A stretch of 64,000 nucleotides of DNA from positions 1-64,000 of the forward strand of contig QLIY01000483.1 of NCBI GenBank assembly GCA_003260075.1, written 5' to 3'. The stretch comes from Phallusia mammillata. Its lineage: Eukaryota; Chordata; Ascidiacea; Phlebobranchia; Ascidiidae. Position numbers and translations under genes: made by a program. The notes below the pieces were generated by a model. It was not told the DNA's origin. It ran no database searches and saw nothing but the letters and a program-made list of their open reading frames with translations. Below are positions 31,291 through 41,950 of the stretch, in pieces. Within the stretch, counting starts at the first letter, position 1, and every line of letters begins with the position of its first letter.

Positions 31291-33659
31291 GTTTAAACGA
31301 ACGTTCAAAGCAGTACCGGGTTTTCTATTGTTGTAAAATTTCAGGCCTAAAAATAACTTACCTGAACATGATCAGTGTGAAATGGTCAACACACACACAT
31401 AAGATATGTGGCTGAACTTCAAATGTGTATTTTATTTATGAAAAAAATCTCTATTTTTTGCCTGTATGGTTGTATATTTTAATTTTGCCTCTCTTTCTTA
31501 GAATTACCTTATCGTTTTTGCAGGCAAGTCTTGAGAAGTCCTTTGCTTTGTTTTCATTCCATTGAGTTGTCATGCACTCCACACTCATTTCACCTGGAAG
31601 AGATTGTGCTCCTACCTTTAAAGGCTTCAAATTTTCCTATGCAACTGAATAGTTAATTAGTTTCAACTCACTGCATTTTTAGCCATTCAATCTGAATGCA
31701 GTAAGAAAAGTAGCATTTGGTATTTGTCCCACCATTAATTTGTTTCATTTCAAGGAAAGGTACAGACTCTGTTGTTGTTATTTGGTGCCTAAATGACTTA
31801 GTAAAAAATGTTGTTTTGCCATTGTCAGCCAATTTTGGATGTATGAAGTAAATTTTAAAACAACATTCGTCAGTTTTAAATGACTTAAATTTGTTGTACT
31901 TTTTTACATGCATTATACATTCACCAGCAAAAACAACCAGTTGTTTCAATGTGGGTACCACTTGGGTTGTGTTCTATTGGTAAATATAGATTATAAGTGG
32001 CTCTTTTGGTCAAGTGTCATTAATTACCCAAATATTTGTGCTGTACTCTTGCCACCAGTTATTTTTTTCTCTCCCTGCCTACTCCTATTAAAATGTTAAA
32101 AACTAGATTGCCAACTTGGTTGCTAGACAGACATACTTCAAACTTATCCATGTGTAAACATTTGCATTGCCCTTTGTGTGGACATGTTTATTTGAAGTAC
32201 AGTCTGGTTTATGTGCGAATTATGGCAGATGGCATTGTACAAACAAGGTGTATAATTGTGTGCTAAAAACATGACATAGACATATCCATATGTATAATTT
32301 TTTTCTAAGGAACATTATATATATAAGCCACTATTGTTTGTTAAATCATGTTTTATTTTCTCAAATCAATGTGCCACTATAATGCATAATATTTACTTGA
32401 CTTTTTTCCATTAAAAAACACGTGTATTGGAAGTAGTATAAATGCTTGTCGAAACAGTTGCAAACCATTGCTCAATGCAGTATCGTAACCGGTAAACTAA
32501 TCTCGTTTTACTTCATTCGAAAACCGCGAGAATGGCGCAAGGGTCGCGATAAACACAGACGTATAGATCAACTGACACTTTGCCATTGGTAACTTTTTAG
32601 CATTGCAGTTGGACAACCAACATTTGTCATGACAGCAGAGGGTTAATGTGCAATGAACCAATATGTCAGAAATGCTATTATCCTTGCGCCTCTTAAGCGG
32701 TGATCCACTGTAAAAAAGTGCTTATTTCTCTTTTTTTCTTCGAAGCGTTGTTGTTTTGCACCTTGAATTTAATTCGCAAAGTTCTTTCTGTTTTTATTGT
32801 GGGTATATATAAATAAAAGCTACCAATACGTAAGTGGTATTTGATGACCTATCTACTTTTATATGGACACTAGTGCTGTAGAAACAGTGTAAAGTTAAGT
32901 GGAATTGGGCAGTGAGCAATGCTTAGTGCAGGACAACGATTTTCCATCGCATTTCAAGTTATTGGTGAGTTCATATTTAAGTAAATATTACCATAACGTA
33001 GTTTATGGTGTCATAGTCTTGTAAAGCCATTCCACACGTGCGAATCAATCTGCTTTCTGGTTGCTATTCGAATAACTTAGCAGCACAACAGCAACACACG
33101 AATGTTACACTCGAAGCCGTGACCATTTGACGTAAAGTAAATTGGCACGTGGTTTAAAAGGTCACCTGACCTTGTCCTAATGATGTTGCGGTGTTGGAGC
33201 AAAACCTGTTTTGGAACGTATTACTCAGACAAAAATTAACACGAAGTCGGAGTTAAATGCAGAAATATCCAAACATTTCTCTCAATGACTAAAATATATA
33301 CCACATCAGAAATCTACGATGAAAGTCGAACATCTAACAAAAATGCCCGCCTGTAATAATAGAACACTTACATAAGGTATTGATATTTACACATTATTGA
33401 TTTTTAAAAATAATTGCTGAAACAACCCCGTATTGTTTTGCAGTGTGCCGCTGCGTACAGCTAAAGAGCAAGCGGACTTTGATCTAAGCGCAACAAAATT
33501 CGTAACGCCCGATGGGTCAGCCTACATGCGAGACGCACGTAATGTTTGCACTCTGCACCGCGGTCATAGCTTTCGCGTAGCTTCCACGTGGCTTTATAAG
33601 TGGTCGTTTGCCGACGCCTAGCTATACTTTTATACGGCGTTCGCAAATTTGAATCAGCT
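31291..33659. other. SLC38A10 3' region and upstream region of the sHsp cluster
   Basis: 31291-31530 should hold the last SLC38A10 exon (see that entry). The rest is AT-rich. A strong TATA-like TATATATAAATAAAAG lies at about 32804-32819. Downstream are an ATG at 32920 and a good donor (ATTG|GTGAGT) near 32964, and an acceptor TTGTTTTGCAG ends at 33443. These could form a 5' UTR exon joined to the sHsp gene at 33660; the short frames they would make do not read as a protein. Confidence 0.4.
33571..33600 (+). promoter_or_regulatory. Core promoter of sHsp 1 (HSE-like site plus TATAAG)
   Basis: TTTCGCGTAGCTTCC (33571-33585) has two TTC units spaced as in a heat shock element, with an imperfect middle unit. 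TATAAG at 33595-33600 is 60 bp before the ATG. Confidence 0.45.
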
Positions 33660-34238
33660 ATGGTTCAGCGTGCAAACAGCCAATCAGAAGACAGCGGGAG
33701 TGACGTGCAGCCTCATTTCAGCCCGGAACGGGATTGGAATCCAATGGTCCTGCTGGAAGTTGACCCAGATGAGGATTTGTTGGGCGGATATACATTTGGG
33801 AGTTTGCCGGAATTTAACGTTTTAGCCGCACGTGTGGAAAGACAACGCGTCAGGCGGCATGAAATCAACTTAGGACAACCGGTACACAGTGCTAATCCTG
33901 ACACTTACGAGTTTGAACTTCAATTGGCAGGATACAGGCCCGCTAATGTTGCAGTGAAGACGATCGGAAAGGAGTTGATTATTGATGCGGATTGCAAGGA
34001 ATATTCGGAGAACGAAGGAGCGTCTTCACACACACCATGCAAACTCCATAAAACCTTTACTTTGCCGGACGCTGTCGACACCGCTCAACTTACAGTGTCC
34101 ATGGAACCTGGCGGCGTCCTAAAAGTCACAGCGCCATTAATCAAAGCGGAGAACAAGAAAAAAGCTTCCGACATTTCGGTTAAACTAACTTATTTGAAGC
34201 GGAAGAATCAACTTCAAGACAAAATGCGGATTAACTAA
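33660..34238 (+). CDS. Small heat shock protein 1 (alpha-crystallin domain)
   Basis: An ATP-independent chaperone that holds unfolding proteins, 192 residues, intronless. The N-terminal 75 residues are acidic and unlike the other cluster members. The alpha-crystallin domain spans residues about 80-165 (YEFELQLAGYRPANV, then HKTFTLPDAVD) and ends with the G-x-L signature GGVLKVTAPL. A short basic C-terminal extension follows. I start at the ATG at 33660 because TATAAG at 33595 would put transcription start near 33625; the open frame upstream to 33600 uses GTG. It is the most diverged of the four copies. A poly(A) signal AATAAA lies at 34394-34399. Confidence 0.88.
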   Translation: MVQRANSQSEDSGSDVQPHFSPERDWNPMVLLEVDPDEDLLGGYTFGSLPEFNVLAARVERQRVRRHEINLGQPVHSANPDTYEFELQLAGYRPANVAVKTIGKELIIDADCKEYSENEGASSHTPCKLHKTFTLPDAVDTAQLTVSMEPGGVLKVTAPLIKAENKKKASDISVKLTYLKRKNQLQDKMRIN

Positions 34239-35296
34239 AACAAAATTATCGATTAACATTTGTAACTTTCAGCATGTGTACGTTGGCTAACATTATGGCG
34301 CGGTACCTCACCAATTAACATGTAGGCTACGATCTGTTGCACATAGATTAATCTGTAAAGGTGTAATTTTTTTATGTTTTCGGTTTTGTAAACAATAAAG
34401 TTCCAATACACACGTTAATCTTCTGTGACTCTGGCCGATTTCGTAAGTCACTTAAATGGCCCAAAACAAGGTATTTGATAGGTTCTACGCAAGACAGATT
34501 TAGATTTGCTATTATATCAGAGCAGAAGCCAAGATTGATTTAAAGAAAACACGCGAAGAAAGTTTTTATAATTAGACTTAATTTTAAGCACTTTTACCCC
34601 TGTAACAGCTGTGTGCTGAAACCAAACAAATGTGCAGCGTATAAGTATTATTACAATTTATTTTTGTTTGTTTGTTTTCAACTTTATTCCTTTGAGTTAG
34701 TGTGATTCTATTTGAATGGCTATAGTTAGCTGTCGAAAAGTTTATTAAATTGTTTTATTCTTGCGGCAATTATTACTCGCAACCGGTTTGAATATTCTGA
34801 ATCTACATCACTCGCACTACATCTTTATTAATTTCTAACCGCTTGTATTTGTGGTGGTTTCGATTCAAATAATTGTTTTGTTTAATTATAGCCCTTCCAA
34901 ATCTCTTTACGAGTGTTTTACAAGCTATTTCACTTAATATATAATCTTTGGTTCTCACTTTATGTTAACGACTGACCTCTTTCTCAATGTAGTCGGCAAT
35001 CTGGATGTTTGTCTGTATTTATTAAACGTACGCATTTCAACCGATACAAAAATTGTGTCTGCAATATTGATGCATATAATATGAAATTTACAACAAATAC
35101 CGTGAGGTAAACGGTCATAACATATAAGTGTGCCGTCTAAATCTCCCGAAGTAATGACTTTAAAGGTAATTTCTTTGTCACCCATAACAAACGTTTCAGC
35201 ATGAAACAATTCTACATGTTACAGGTAATAAGATTATAATGCATATATACATGTGTGTTACGGTTAATAACTTCACTCGTTCAAGGAATATCAAGT
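34239..35296. other. Convergent spacer between sHsp 1 and sHsp 2
   Basis: 3' flanks of two convergent sHsp genes, AT-rich, with AATAAA at 34394 for sHsp 1. ATTCTATTTGAAT at 34705-34717 equals the first 13 bases of the spliced leader I recall for Ciona. No gene seen. Confidence 0.45.
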
Positions 35297-36097
35297 TTAC
35301 ACCTTCGCCACGTTAATGGTAACTTCGTTCGGCTTGTCCTCTGGCGCAGTCAAAGCCAGAAGTGGGGCCTTCAACTTGAGAACTCCCTGCTCGTTGAATG
35401 TGGAAGTCAGTTGGTCAGCGTTAACATTCTCGGGCAGCACAAGTGAGCGATGGAACTGTCGTCGAGAGTACGATTGGTGATCTTCGTCATCGTGATGATC
35501 CTCCGACACTGCATCCACCGTAACCTTATTTCCAGCCATCTTAATCTTCACGTCGTCTGGTTTAAAGCCGTGCAAGTTGAAATTGCAAGTAAAACTGTTT
35601 GGGTCTGATCTTTCTACATCCATTGATGTGCCAGCACCTCCATCAAAACCTGGCGCATGAAAAGGTGTTAACCATCCTATGGCAATTTCAAGCGGAACTG
35701 TTCCCATATAACGGGGTCTAGACTCTGTTGTTGCGCTGGTTGTGGAGCCACTAGTTTTCTTTGATGTGTCAGCACCCTCATCGAAGCCTGGCGCATGGTT
35801 AAAAGGTACTAACCATCCTATGGCAACATCTAGCGGGACTGTACCCATATAACGTGGTCGAGGCTCAGTCATTCCGCTGGTTGAGATTTTTGCATTCTTT
35901 ATTATATTACCACCCCAATCGAAACCTGGCCCATAATGAAACGGGTGTAGCCATCCTGGGGCGTATTCTGGCCTGATTAATCCCCAATGGTACGGTCGCG
36001 GTCCTGTCGTGCTGGTCGGTCTTGTCCGGTCGAAGAAGCGATATGAATCCCCCGGGTTCCAGTAATCCCAGTCGATTGGTCTGTGAACTTTGTCCAT
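35297..36097 (-). CDS. Small heat shock protein 2 with triplicated N-terminal module
   Basis: A 266-residue sHsp, longer than usual because the N-terminal region carries three copies of a module of about 30 residues: residues about 33-62 (PYHWGLIRPEYAPGW), 79-108 (PRYMGTVPLDVAIGW) and 127-154 (PRYMGTVPLEIAIGW), each followed by PF and PGFD. The alpha-crystallin domain spans about 164-250 (DPNSFTCNFNLHGFKPDD, RRQFHRSLVLPENV) and ends GVLKLKAPLLAL. This domain is very similar to sHsp 4. I choose the ATG at 36097 because the TATA-like ATAAATAATC (36161-36170) would put transcription start downstream of the other open-frame start at 36151. A strong heat shock element lies at 36212-36231. Probably heat-inducible. 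Confidence 0.88.
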   Translation of the reverse strand: MDKVHRPIDWDYWNPGDSYRFFDRTRPTSTTGPRPYHWGLIRPEYAPGWLHPFHYGPGFDWGGNIIKNAKISTSGMTEPRPRYMGTVPLDVAIGWLVPFNHAPGFDEGADTSKKTSGSTTSATTESRPRYMGTVPLEIAIGWLTPFHAPGFDGGAGTSMDVERSDPNSFTCNFNLHGFKPDDVKIKMAGNKVTVDAVSEDHHDDEDHQSYSRRQFHRSLVLPENVNADQLTSTFNEQGVLKLKAPLLALTAPEDKPNEVTINVAKV

Positions 36098-36160
36098 GAC
36101 TGCTCGGTTTGATCGCAAACGGCTGCTTTTCTGAAAAGTTTCTGAGCACAAATCACGCTC

Positions 36161-36231
36161 GATTATTTATGTGCCGAAAACAGCCTTTTACGCCTTTCAC
36201 CTCACGTACACAGAATATTCGAGAGAATTCT
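36161..36231 (-). promoter_or_regulatory. sHsp 2 promoter: TATA-like box and heat shock element
   Basis: The heat shock element at 36212-36231 reads as four alternating units aGAAt aTTCg aGAGa aTTCt with one base off consensus. The ATAAATAATC box is at 36161-36170. Together they predict HSF-driven transcription of the - strand gene. Confidence 0.8.
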
Positions 36232-36712
36232 CTCGATTAAAAACGAAAAAGGCACGCCCAGCGCAAGCGCCAGACGTGACCAGCCGCACGCTGTTGATTC
36301 TTGCGTCATTCTGGGAAAACATTATTTGCTGTTATTGAAATGCGTTTGTTGCAGAAATTAAACTTGACCTAATTTAATTTGATAACTTTCCACATGATAA
36401 TTCCTCATTTTTTAGGTTTTTACCTATTTTCTGGTAAATTGTTTATAACTTTGAAACGCCGTATAAAACCAACAACCCGTCTTTCAGGCTGGTTTTGTAA
36501 ATTGAAGAACACTGAGCTAAACATCGCTCTTTGTTCACCACAAACATCTACAAATTAGTTTTTGCTTGTCTTAATTCTCAGCCGAAAAATGTTCATTGAT
36601 CACAAAAAAGGTCAATTAAATCATGTGAATGAATATTTATTACACAACAAAAGAAACGAACAACAGTCAACAACTTCACACATACAGCGTACTTTAATAC
36701 ACGTTTAACTGT

Positions 36713-37246
36713 TTATTTGTTTTTGCCTGTGGGCTTTGCGTCTGTTTCAACGTCCACCGGAATTTCAGTTTCTGTGCACCCATCTTCCACACATTGCAGA
36801 GGAGCAGAGACTTTTAGTGTGCCTGAATTATTCAAACTCATTCTCAGTTTTGCCAGATCCACATTTTCAGGCATTGTCAGTGTCGAGTAAAACTGTTGAG
36901 ATGTGTAAGAGTCGCTTTCTTGGCCCTTGTCCTCGATCTCTCTTTTCGCCTCCACGACCAGTTTGTTTCCATTCAGCCTTACCTTAATGTCGTTAGGCTC
37001 AAATCCAATCAAGGACACCTTTCTTGTAAAATTTGCCCTGTCTGTGCTGTCAGTGATCCACTTGTTCATGTCCTTATAGTAGTATTGCGTGGATGGAAAG
37101 TCGAAAATCTCTGTCATACGACGAAACCTATTTTCCATCTCAACAAAAGGCTCCATTCTTGGAAAAACATCCCAAGCGTATCTTCTTGGCCACCTCGAAA
37201 ACATTCGACAATTGCGATAAACAGGTAAAATCAAACGAAGGGACAT
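36713..37246 (-). CDS. Small heat shock protein 3
   Basis: A 177-residue intronless sHsp with ATG at 37246. The N-terminus is Arg- and Trp-rich (MFSRWPRRYAWDVFPRMEPF), as in metazoan HspB proteins. The alpha-crystallin domain spans residues about 70-155 (TRKVSLIGFEPNDIKV, QQFYSTLTMPENVD) and ends SGTLKVSAPL. A Cys-containing C-terminal tail ends PTGKNK. It lacks the HWG/GWL modules of sHsp 2 and 4. A heat shock element lies at 37328-37357, about 80-110 bp upstream. It follows sHsp 2 in the same orientation and is divergent to sHsp 4. Confidence 0.86.
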   Translation of the reverse strand: MSLRLILPVYRNCRMFSRWPRRYAWDVFPRMEPFVEMENRFRRMTEIFDFPSTQYYYKDMNKWITDSTDRANFTRKVSLIGFEPNDIKVRLNGNKLVVEAKREIEDKGQESDSYTSQQFYSTLTMPENVDLAKLRMSLNNSGTLKVSAPLQCVEDGCTETEIPVDVETDAKPTGKNK

Positions 37247-37327
37247 TTTTTGTTTTTTCAGTTAACAATTTTACCAACTAGCTGTTTCAATTACCACACT
37301 ACTTTTCAAAATGTGTCCTTGTGAGTG

Positions 37328-37357
37328 CGAATTTTCTAGAGCGCAATAGAAAATTCG
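37328..37357 (-). promoter_or_regulatory. Heat shock element of sHsp 3
   Basis: Units cGAAt tTTCt aGAGc gCAAT aGAAa aTTCg: two good pairs separated by weaker units, upstream of the sHsp 3 ATG. Confidence 0.7.
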
Positions 37358-37742
37358 TGATGCAACGACGGTGCAAATGCGTTACACGCCGTGTCAAAAT
37401 CGGAATATGCGCGACATTTACATGTTAAAAAACACGACATCTCGGTTTGCAACAATTTGTATGTCATTTTTAGGTTGATTAAGTTTTATTTGATGAAGGT
37501 GTTCATAAATTGCAACAGTGTGTCGCTAATACGAATATGCAGACAAACATGAATGTTGTTATGAGTTAAATAAGATGTACAATAACTTATGCTAATTTGT
37601 GGTGTACAATAACTTATGCTAATTTGTAATATTTTCTCCCAAAACATAATCCTGCGGTAAGGTTGTTTTGTATTTTGCAACACGCACACAATGTTTACAA
37701 CTTCTACGTCACAGTCTTCAGGTCACGTGCGTGGACATGACG

Positions 37743-37966
37743 CGAGATTTCGCGAAGCAGTCAACTTGTTTTGTTGACATATAAGGCGAGTCAAATTTTT
37801 TGCCGTTGAGGAAATATTTTTTTTATTCAGTCTTAACTTTTATTGACATTTTTCAGAAACTATACCTCTGTCAATGATGATATAGAATACCAACAATGTC
37901 TAGGATCTCGAGTGTAGTAAGTTGTTTACGCAATGATGTCTATGCCAGCAAAGTCGCGAAATTTCG
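37743..37966 (+). promoter_or_regulatory. Heat shock elements upstream of sHsp 4
   Basis: Two sites: cGAGa tTTCg cGAAg at 37743-37757 and cGAAa tTTCg at 37957-37966. With TATAAG at 38019-38024 they form a plausible inducible promoter for the ATG at 38112. A tandem GTACAATAACTTATGCTAATTTGT repeat lies at about 37576-37627. Confidence 0.65.
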
Positions 37967-38111
37967 ACAATAGTCTACGCGTACGTGACAGGAGTCGCGC
38001 ACTGAGTGTTGCAGGTAGCTTATAAGCAGCGCGTTACTCTGTACATCCAGCAGATTGTCTGTACAAGTTAAGGTGTTTTTGACACAAGTAGGCAGTTTAG
38101 CAATCAGCAAA

Positions 38112-38666
38112 ATGACAGAGCCTCGACCATTTCATTGGGGATTGATCAGGCCAGATTATGCGCCAGGCTGGTTACACCCGTTCCACTATGCGCCAGGTTT
38201 TCCACCAAGAAGACAAAGCTCATTTAACGACCTTGAGCGACTGCTTTATCACCTACCTAATTTGCTTGACGAGGATAAGGTCAAGGTTGTATTTGGAGAT
38301 GATATGGGTGCTGGAACATCAATGGATGTAGAAAGATCAGACCCAAACAGTTTTACTTGCAATTTTAACTTGCACGGCTTTAAGCCAGAAGATGTGAAGG
38401 TTAAGATGGCTGGAAATAAGGTTGTGGTGGATGCAGTGACAGAAGATCACCACGAGGACGAGGAACATCAATCTTACTCTCGACGACAGTTTCATCGCTC
38501 ACTTGTGCTGCCCGAAAATGTTAACGCGGACCAACTGACTTCTACACTCAACGAGCAGGGAATTCTCAAGTTAAAGGCTCCACTTCTGGCTTTGCCACCG
38601 CCCGAGGAAAAGCCTAAAGAAATTCCAATCAACATTGAGAAGATGGAAGCGGTTCAGGAGAGCTAA
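38112..38666 (+). CDS. Small heat shock protein 4
   Basis: A 184-residue intronless sHsp. It carries one N-terminal module (RPFHWGLIRPDYAPGWLHPF, then PGF), the single-copy form of the module repeated three times in sHsp 2. The alpha-crystallin domain runs from about residue 80 to 165 (DPNSFTCNFNLHGFKPED, RRQFHRSLVLPENV) and ends GILKLKAPLLAL, with an acidic tail. Nearly all of the domain and the GAGTSMDVERSD lead-in match sHsp 2, so these two are an inverted recent duplicate pair or exchange sequence by gene conversion. Start at the ATG at 38112: TATAAG at 38019 predicts transcription from about 38050, and the upstream open frame uses TTG. Confidence 0.9.
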   Translation: MTEPRPFHWGLIRPDYAPGWLHPFHYAPGFPPRRQSSFNDLERLLYHLPNLLDEDKVKVVFGDDMGAGTSMDVERSDPNSFTCNFNLHGFKPEDVKVKMAGNKVVVDAVTEDHHEDEEHQSYSRRQFHRSLVLPENVNADQLTSTLNEQGILKLKAPLLALPPPEEKPKEIPINIEKMEAVQES

Positions 38667-39196
38667 ATTTCTGACAAACATCAAACTTTTATTTGCATCA
38701 AATGTAAATAGGCCTACCATCTGGTATTCATATAATTGTGCTGCATCGCAATTTAAAAAGTCTTACTTTTCGCTGGTGATTTGACATCAAACATGTTACT
38801 GTAATCAATATAACGAATGCATTCCCTTCACTGTGTGTTTTAATTTACTTGCAGCAAAAAAGGGAAAGGATAGATAAAGCAATCTTCCTACTTGCACTGT
38901 GTACAGTTGACAGAATGGTCGTAACTCGTGGGTGTTTTGGGCATTTTTTTAAGCCTAGCAATTAAACAGGATACAAACTCTAACGCAAAAAAAAACAAAG
39001 AAAGATTAGAAGCTATAAAATTAGGTAACTTTATCGATTTGTTGTTGAAGTTAAAAAATGGAAAATATTTTATTTTTTGTTGCGTGAAGCTTATCGCACG
39101 TCGCGTTGCAAAAACAATTGGGGTAATTCCCACCACACACGAAAGGTGAAAACGAAACGAAATAGTTCTGAAATTGTAAACAAATCTAATTTTATA

Positions 39197-41624
39197 ATGA
39201 GACCTGACGAGCATAAGCAAAAGAAAAGTTCACAATACAAAAAGAAACATGGAATGCAAACCTCAAAAACAGGTTAGCGTTGCTTTATGGGACAATGAAA
39301 CAGTGTTTAGGTTTAATTAATCATGTTGTTTTGAAAGCAGCAATGCCAATGTACGCTGTGTCGTATTAAAGACTTCCGGTTTAAATATACAAGTGATTTT
39401 AATGAATTTAATTGTATAGTGGTGCTTAATCACTTATTCTGTTTTTTTAACAAGTAGAACGCTGAAATATCATCAGGGGTGACACTAAAACGCTGAATGG
39501 GCGGGACGGGCGGAATGGAGGGCGGGACGTCGCGGGAGATGGCGGGACGTCGTGAAAACCGCTAAATATCGGGTTAAATTGCTGACGGTTGGAGCTATTA
39601 AGGTTGGGATAAGGTTTTATAATAGAAAATCATTAAAAAAAATTCCGCCGAACACTACATTCCGCGCCCGAAACGTCCCGCCATCTCCCGCGACGTCCCG
39701 CCATAGCATTTTTGCCTAATGTCAGGAAATAGTTGAATAAGTTTTAGGCAGGGACATTTTTTGATTCATATACTATTATAAAACCTCAACCTAACCCTAA
39801 TAGCACTAACCGTCAGCAATTTACCCGATATTGAGCGGTTTCCGCGACGTCCCGCCCATTCAGCGTTTTAGTGTCACCCATCATCAGTGTGCTAACTGCT
39901 AAGTCCAGCATGCAAAAATTTTTTGGGGGGGATTATCATCAGTGTGCTAACTGCTAAGTCCATCATGCAAACGTTTTTTGGGGGGGATTTCGACAGGCAA
40001 TTAAATAGAATTATCATTAATATGCACAGACAAACAAAAAGGTGCTTCGACCAGACAAGAAACTGGAAACCAACCAAAAGAACAAAAGGTAAAACAGACG
40101 GACTTTAATTAATTTTCCATGTTTTTTAATGTGTCTTTCACAGTTACATTTTTGTAACATTGTTGTGTGTAAAATTACTTGTGCCCAAAAGGATACTGAC
40201 ATTGATGAGGTTGAAAACCCATTTGCCAAAAGAAAAGTGAAAAGCAATTGGAACAAGTATGAAGAAGAAGATGAGAGTCTTAATCAAATTGGGGAAGATT
40301 ATGAAGTGCTTATGTCATATGCAAGTATGTTTTGAAAATATTTTTGGACTATAGTTCATTATATTGTTATGTTTTTGACCATTGCTTTTAAGGTCAGTCA
40401 AATTCCCATCTAAAATTAAAATCTGAAAAGGAGTGGGATTTTAATGAGGAAGTGGATGATGCATTGACCATTGACTGCGAGAAGATAGCAGATGCTTTGT
40501 CACAACTTACATTTTGTGAGCGTTATGGGTTTGATTCAAATGATTTTGAGGTAGGTTAATTTGATTGTTTATGTATATCACCTCCAAACATGGAATCCTG
40601 CATTCAAAGAGTTTACTGACAGACAAAACACATCATTACTGCAAACAATTGATACTAAATGCAATATATTTCTGATTTTCAGCCATCTCTGTTAAAGATT
40701 CTTGATGAAACATCTGCAAGTTCAACCTTTGGCATTGAGAACTCTATTGCACAAACACTTGTCATTGACAAAGCAACATTTGACTTCCAAGCTCCAGTTT
40801 ATGTGCAAGAAAAAACACAAATTGAAACCTTTAACTCTGTCACCAACAAGTCAACTGTGGTTGTTGGTGAAAATAATGATGATGCTGACACATTGTTGCA
40901 TTCAGACAAAGCTGAAATCAATGACATTCATGATGACAAAACATTAGATGAAGTAAATGATTTGGAATGTGATTTAGATGACTTATTGTTGAGCACAGCT
41001 AAACAAGGTCTAACTGCTGAAGTTGGTAAGGTTTGACTTGGTATAAATTGTGTGTGGTGTGTATGTATTTTGTTTTAACGAATATCATTTTAGAAAAACA
41101 AACTACAATACATTGTGACAACATTCCCCACAATGATGAAGTGGCCTCTGGTATGTTACTTCACTTTTGTATCTGTATGCCATTTAGGATAAAATCTGAT
41201 GAGTTCTGACAACATTTTTTATTACCATTCTGAAAATAGGGCATGCACTTCAGCTTTGAGTTTTAGTGGATTTTTAAAACATACCAATTCATGAGAGTTG
41301 TACTGTGCCCATATCCCCTATTTTGTAAGTCAACTTAAGGCTGTGGGTTCGATATGACTGTTCACTAATCTTTAATAAAGATTGCATTAAGGTAAAAGCA
41401 CCAAAAGTCTTTAACAATATCATAAACAGTACAGAGAACAGAATTGATTATGAAAAGCACAGCCCAATGAATTGCTCTTGGTTATGGCCTTTAACATGCA
41501 GAAGGTTCCTGGGCTCCTGTTATAAGGTATTTTAAATACTTGGGCTAACTGTAATCATGGTTTTCTTTCAGATGATAAAAGTTGTGAAGAAGACTTGGAG
41601 GATTGGTTGGATTCAGTAATATGA
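39197..41624 (+). CDS. AVEN: Cell death regulator Aven homologue (seven exons)
   Basis: Aven binds anti-apoptotic Bcl-2 proteins and Apaf-1 and acts in ATM signalling in mammals. Exons by splice phase: 39197-39272, 40030-40088 (least certain), 40144-40324 (or from 40192), 40393-40550, 40683-41025, 41094-41150 and 41572-41624, giving 308 (or 292) residues. Recognition rests on KRKVKSNWNKYEEE in exon 3, KSEKEWDF in exon 4 and the C-terminus EEDLEDWLDSVI, all in the order known for Aven. Exon 1 is Lys/Gln-rich; vertebrate Aven instead has an RGG-rich start, which is missing here. Exon 5 is acidic and low-complexity. A hAT MITE and a tandem repeat sit in intron 1. Confidence 0.85.
39477..39879. 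mobile_element. hAT-type MITE with perfect TSD ATCATCAG, in Aven intron 1
   Basis: Ends GGGTGACACTAAAACGCTGAATGGGCGGGAC and its inverted copy bound 403 bp; ATCATCAG flanks both sides (39469-39476, 39880-39887). Both halves contain a CTGACGGTTrGwGCTATTA core in inverted orientation. Non-coding. Confidence 0.88.
39881..39990. repeat. Two tandem copies of a 55-bp unit
   Basis: Units 39881-39935 and 39936-39990 differ at four or five bases; each ends in a T-run and G7 tract. The MITE landed at the left edge of the first copy. Confidence 0.85.
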
Positions 41625-41950
41625 AGTGACTAATGCTTCCATACATTGACCCATGTGAAGGAAAAAGCGGTGATGTTAGAACCTGACACACTGGTGTGGT
41701 CTCTAGCTTCTTTGCCAAGAGAATGCTTGAAAAATTCTGGTTGAGCACACAGTTGACACATAATACACTTTATTTTACTAAACTTGCAAAGTTTAGCGCA
41801 AACGTTCAGGTCATGTAGCAGGAAATATTACAGACTGTTGGGGATATTTTACACCGGTAGTTGGCGCCAAATAGCAACAGTAGTTATCACAACAAAGACG
41901 TTTCACGTCCATTATAAACGACATGTCTATGATTAGTACAAAACAAAATG

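Noticed and set aside
38888..39220. Overlapping open frames on both strands between sHsp 4 and Aven
   Set aside because: AT-rich, low-complexity Lys/Phe composition, no motif, and only non-coding flanks.
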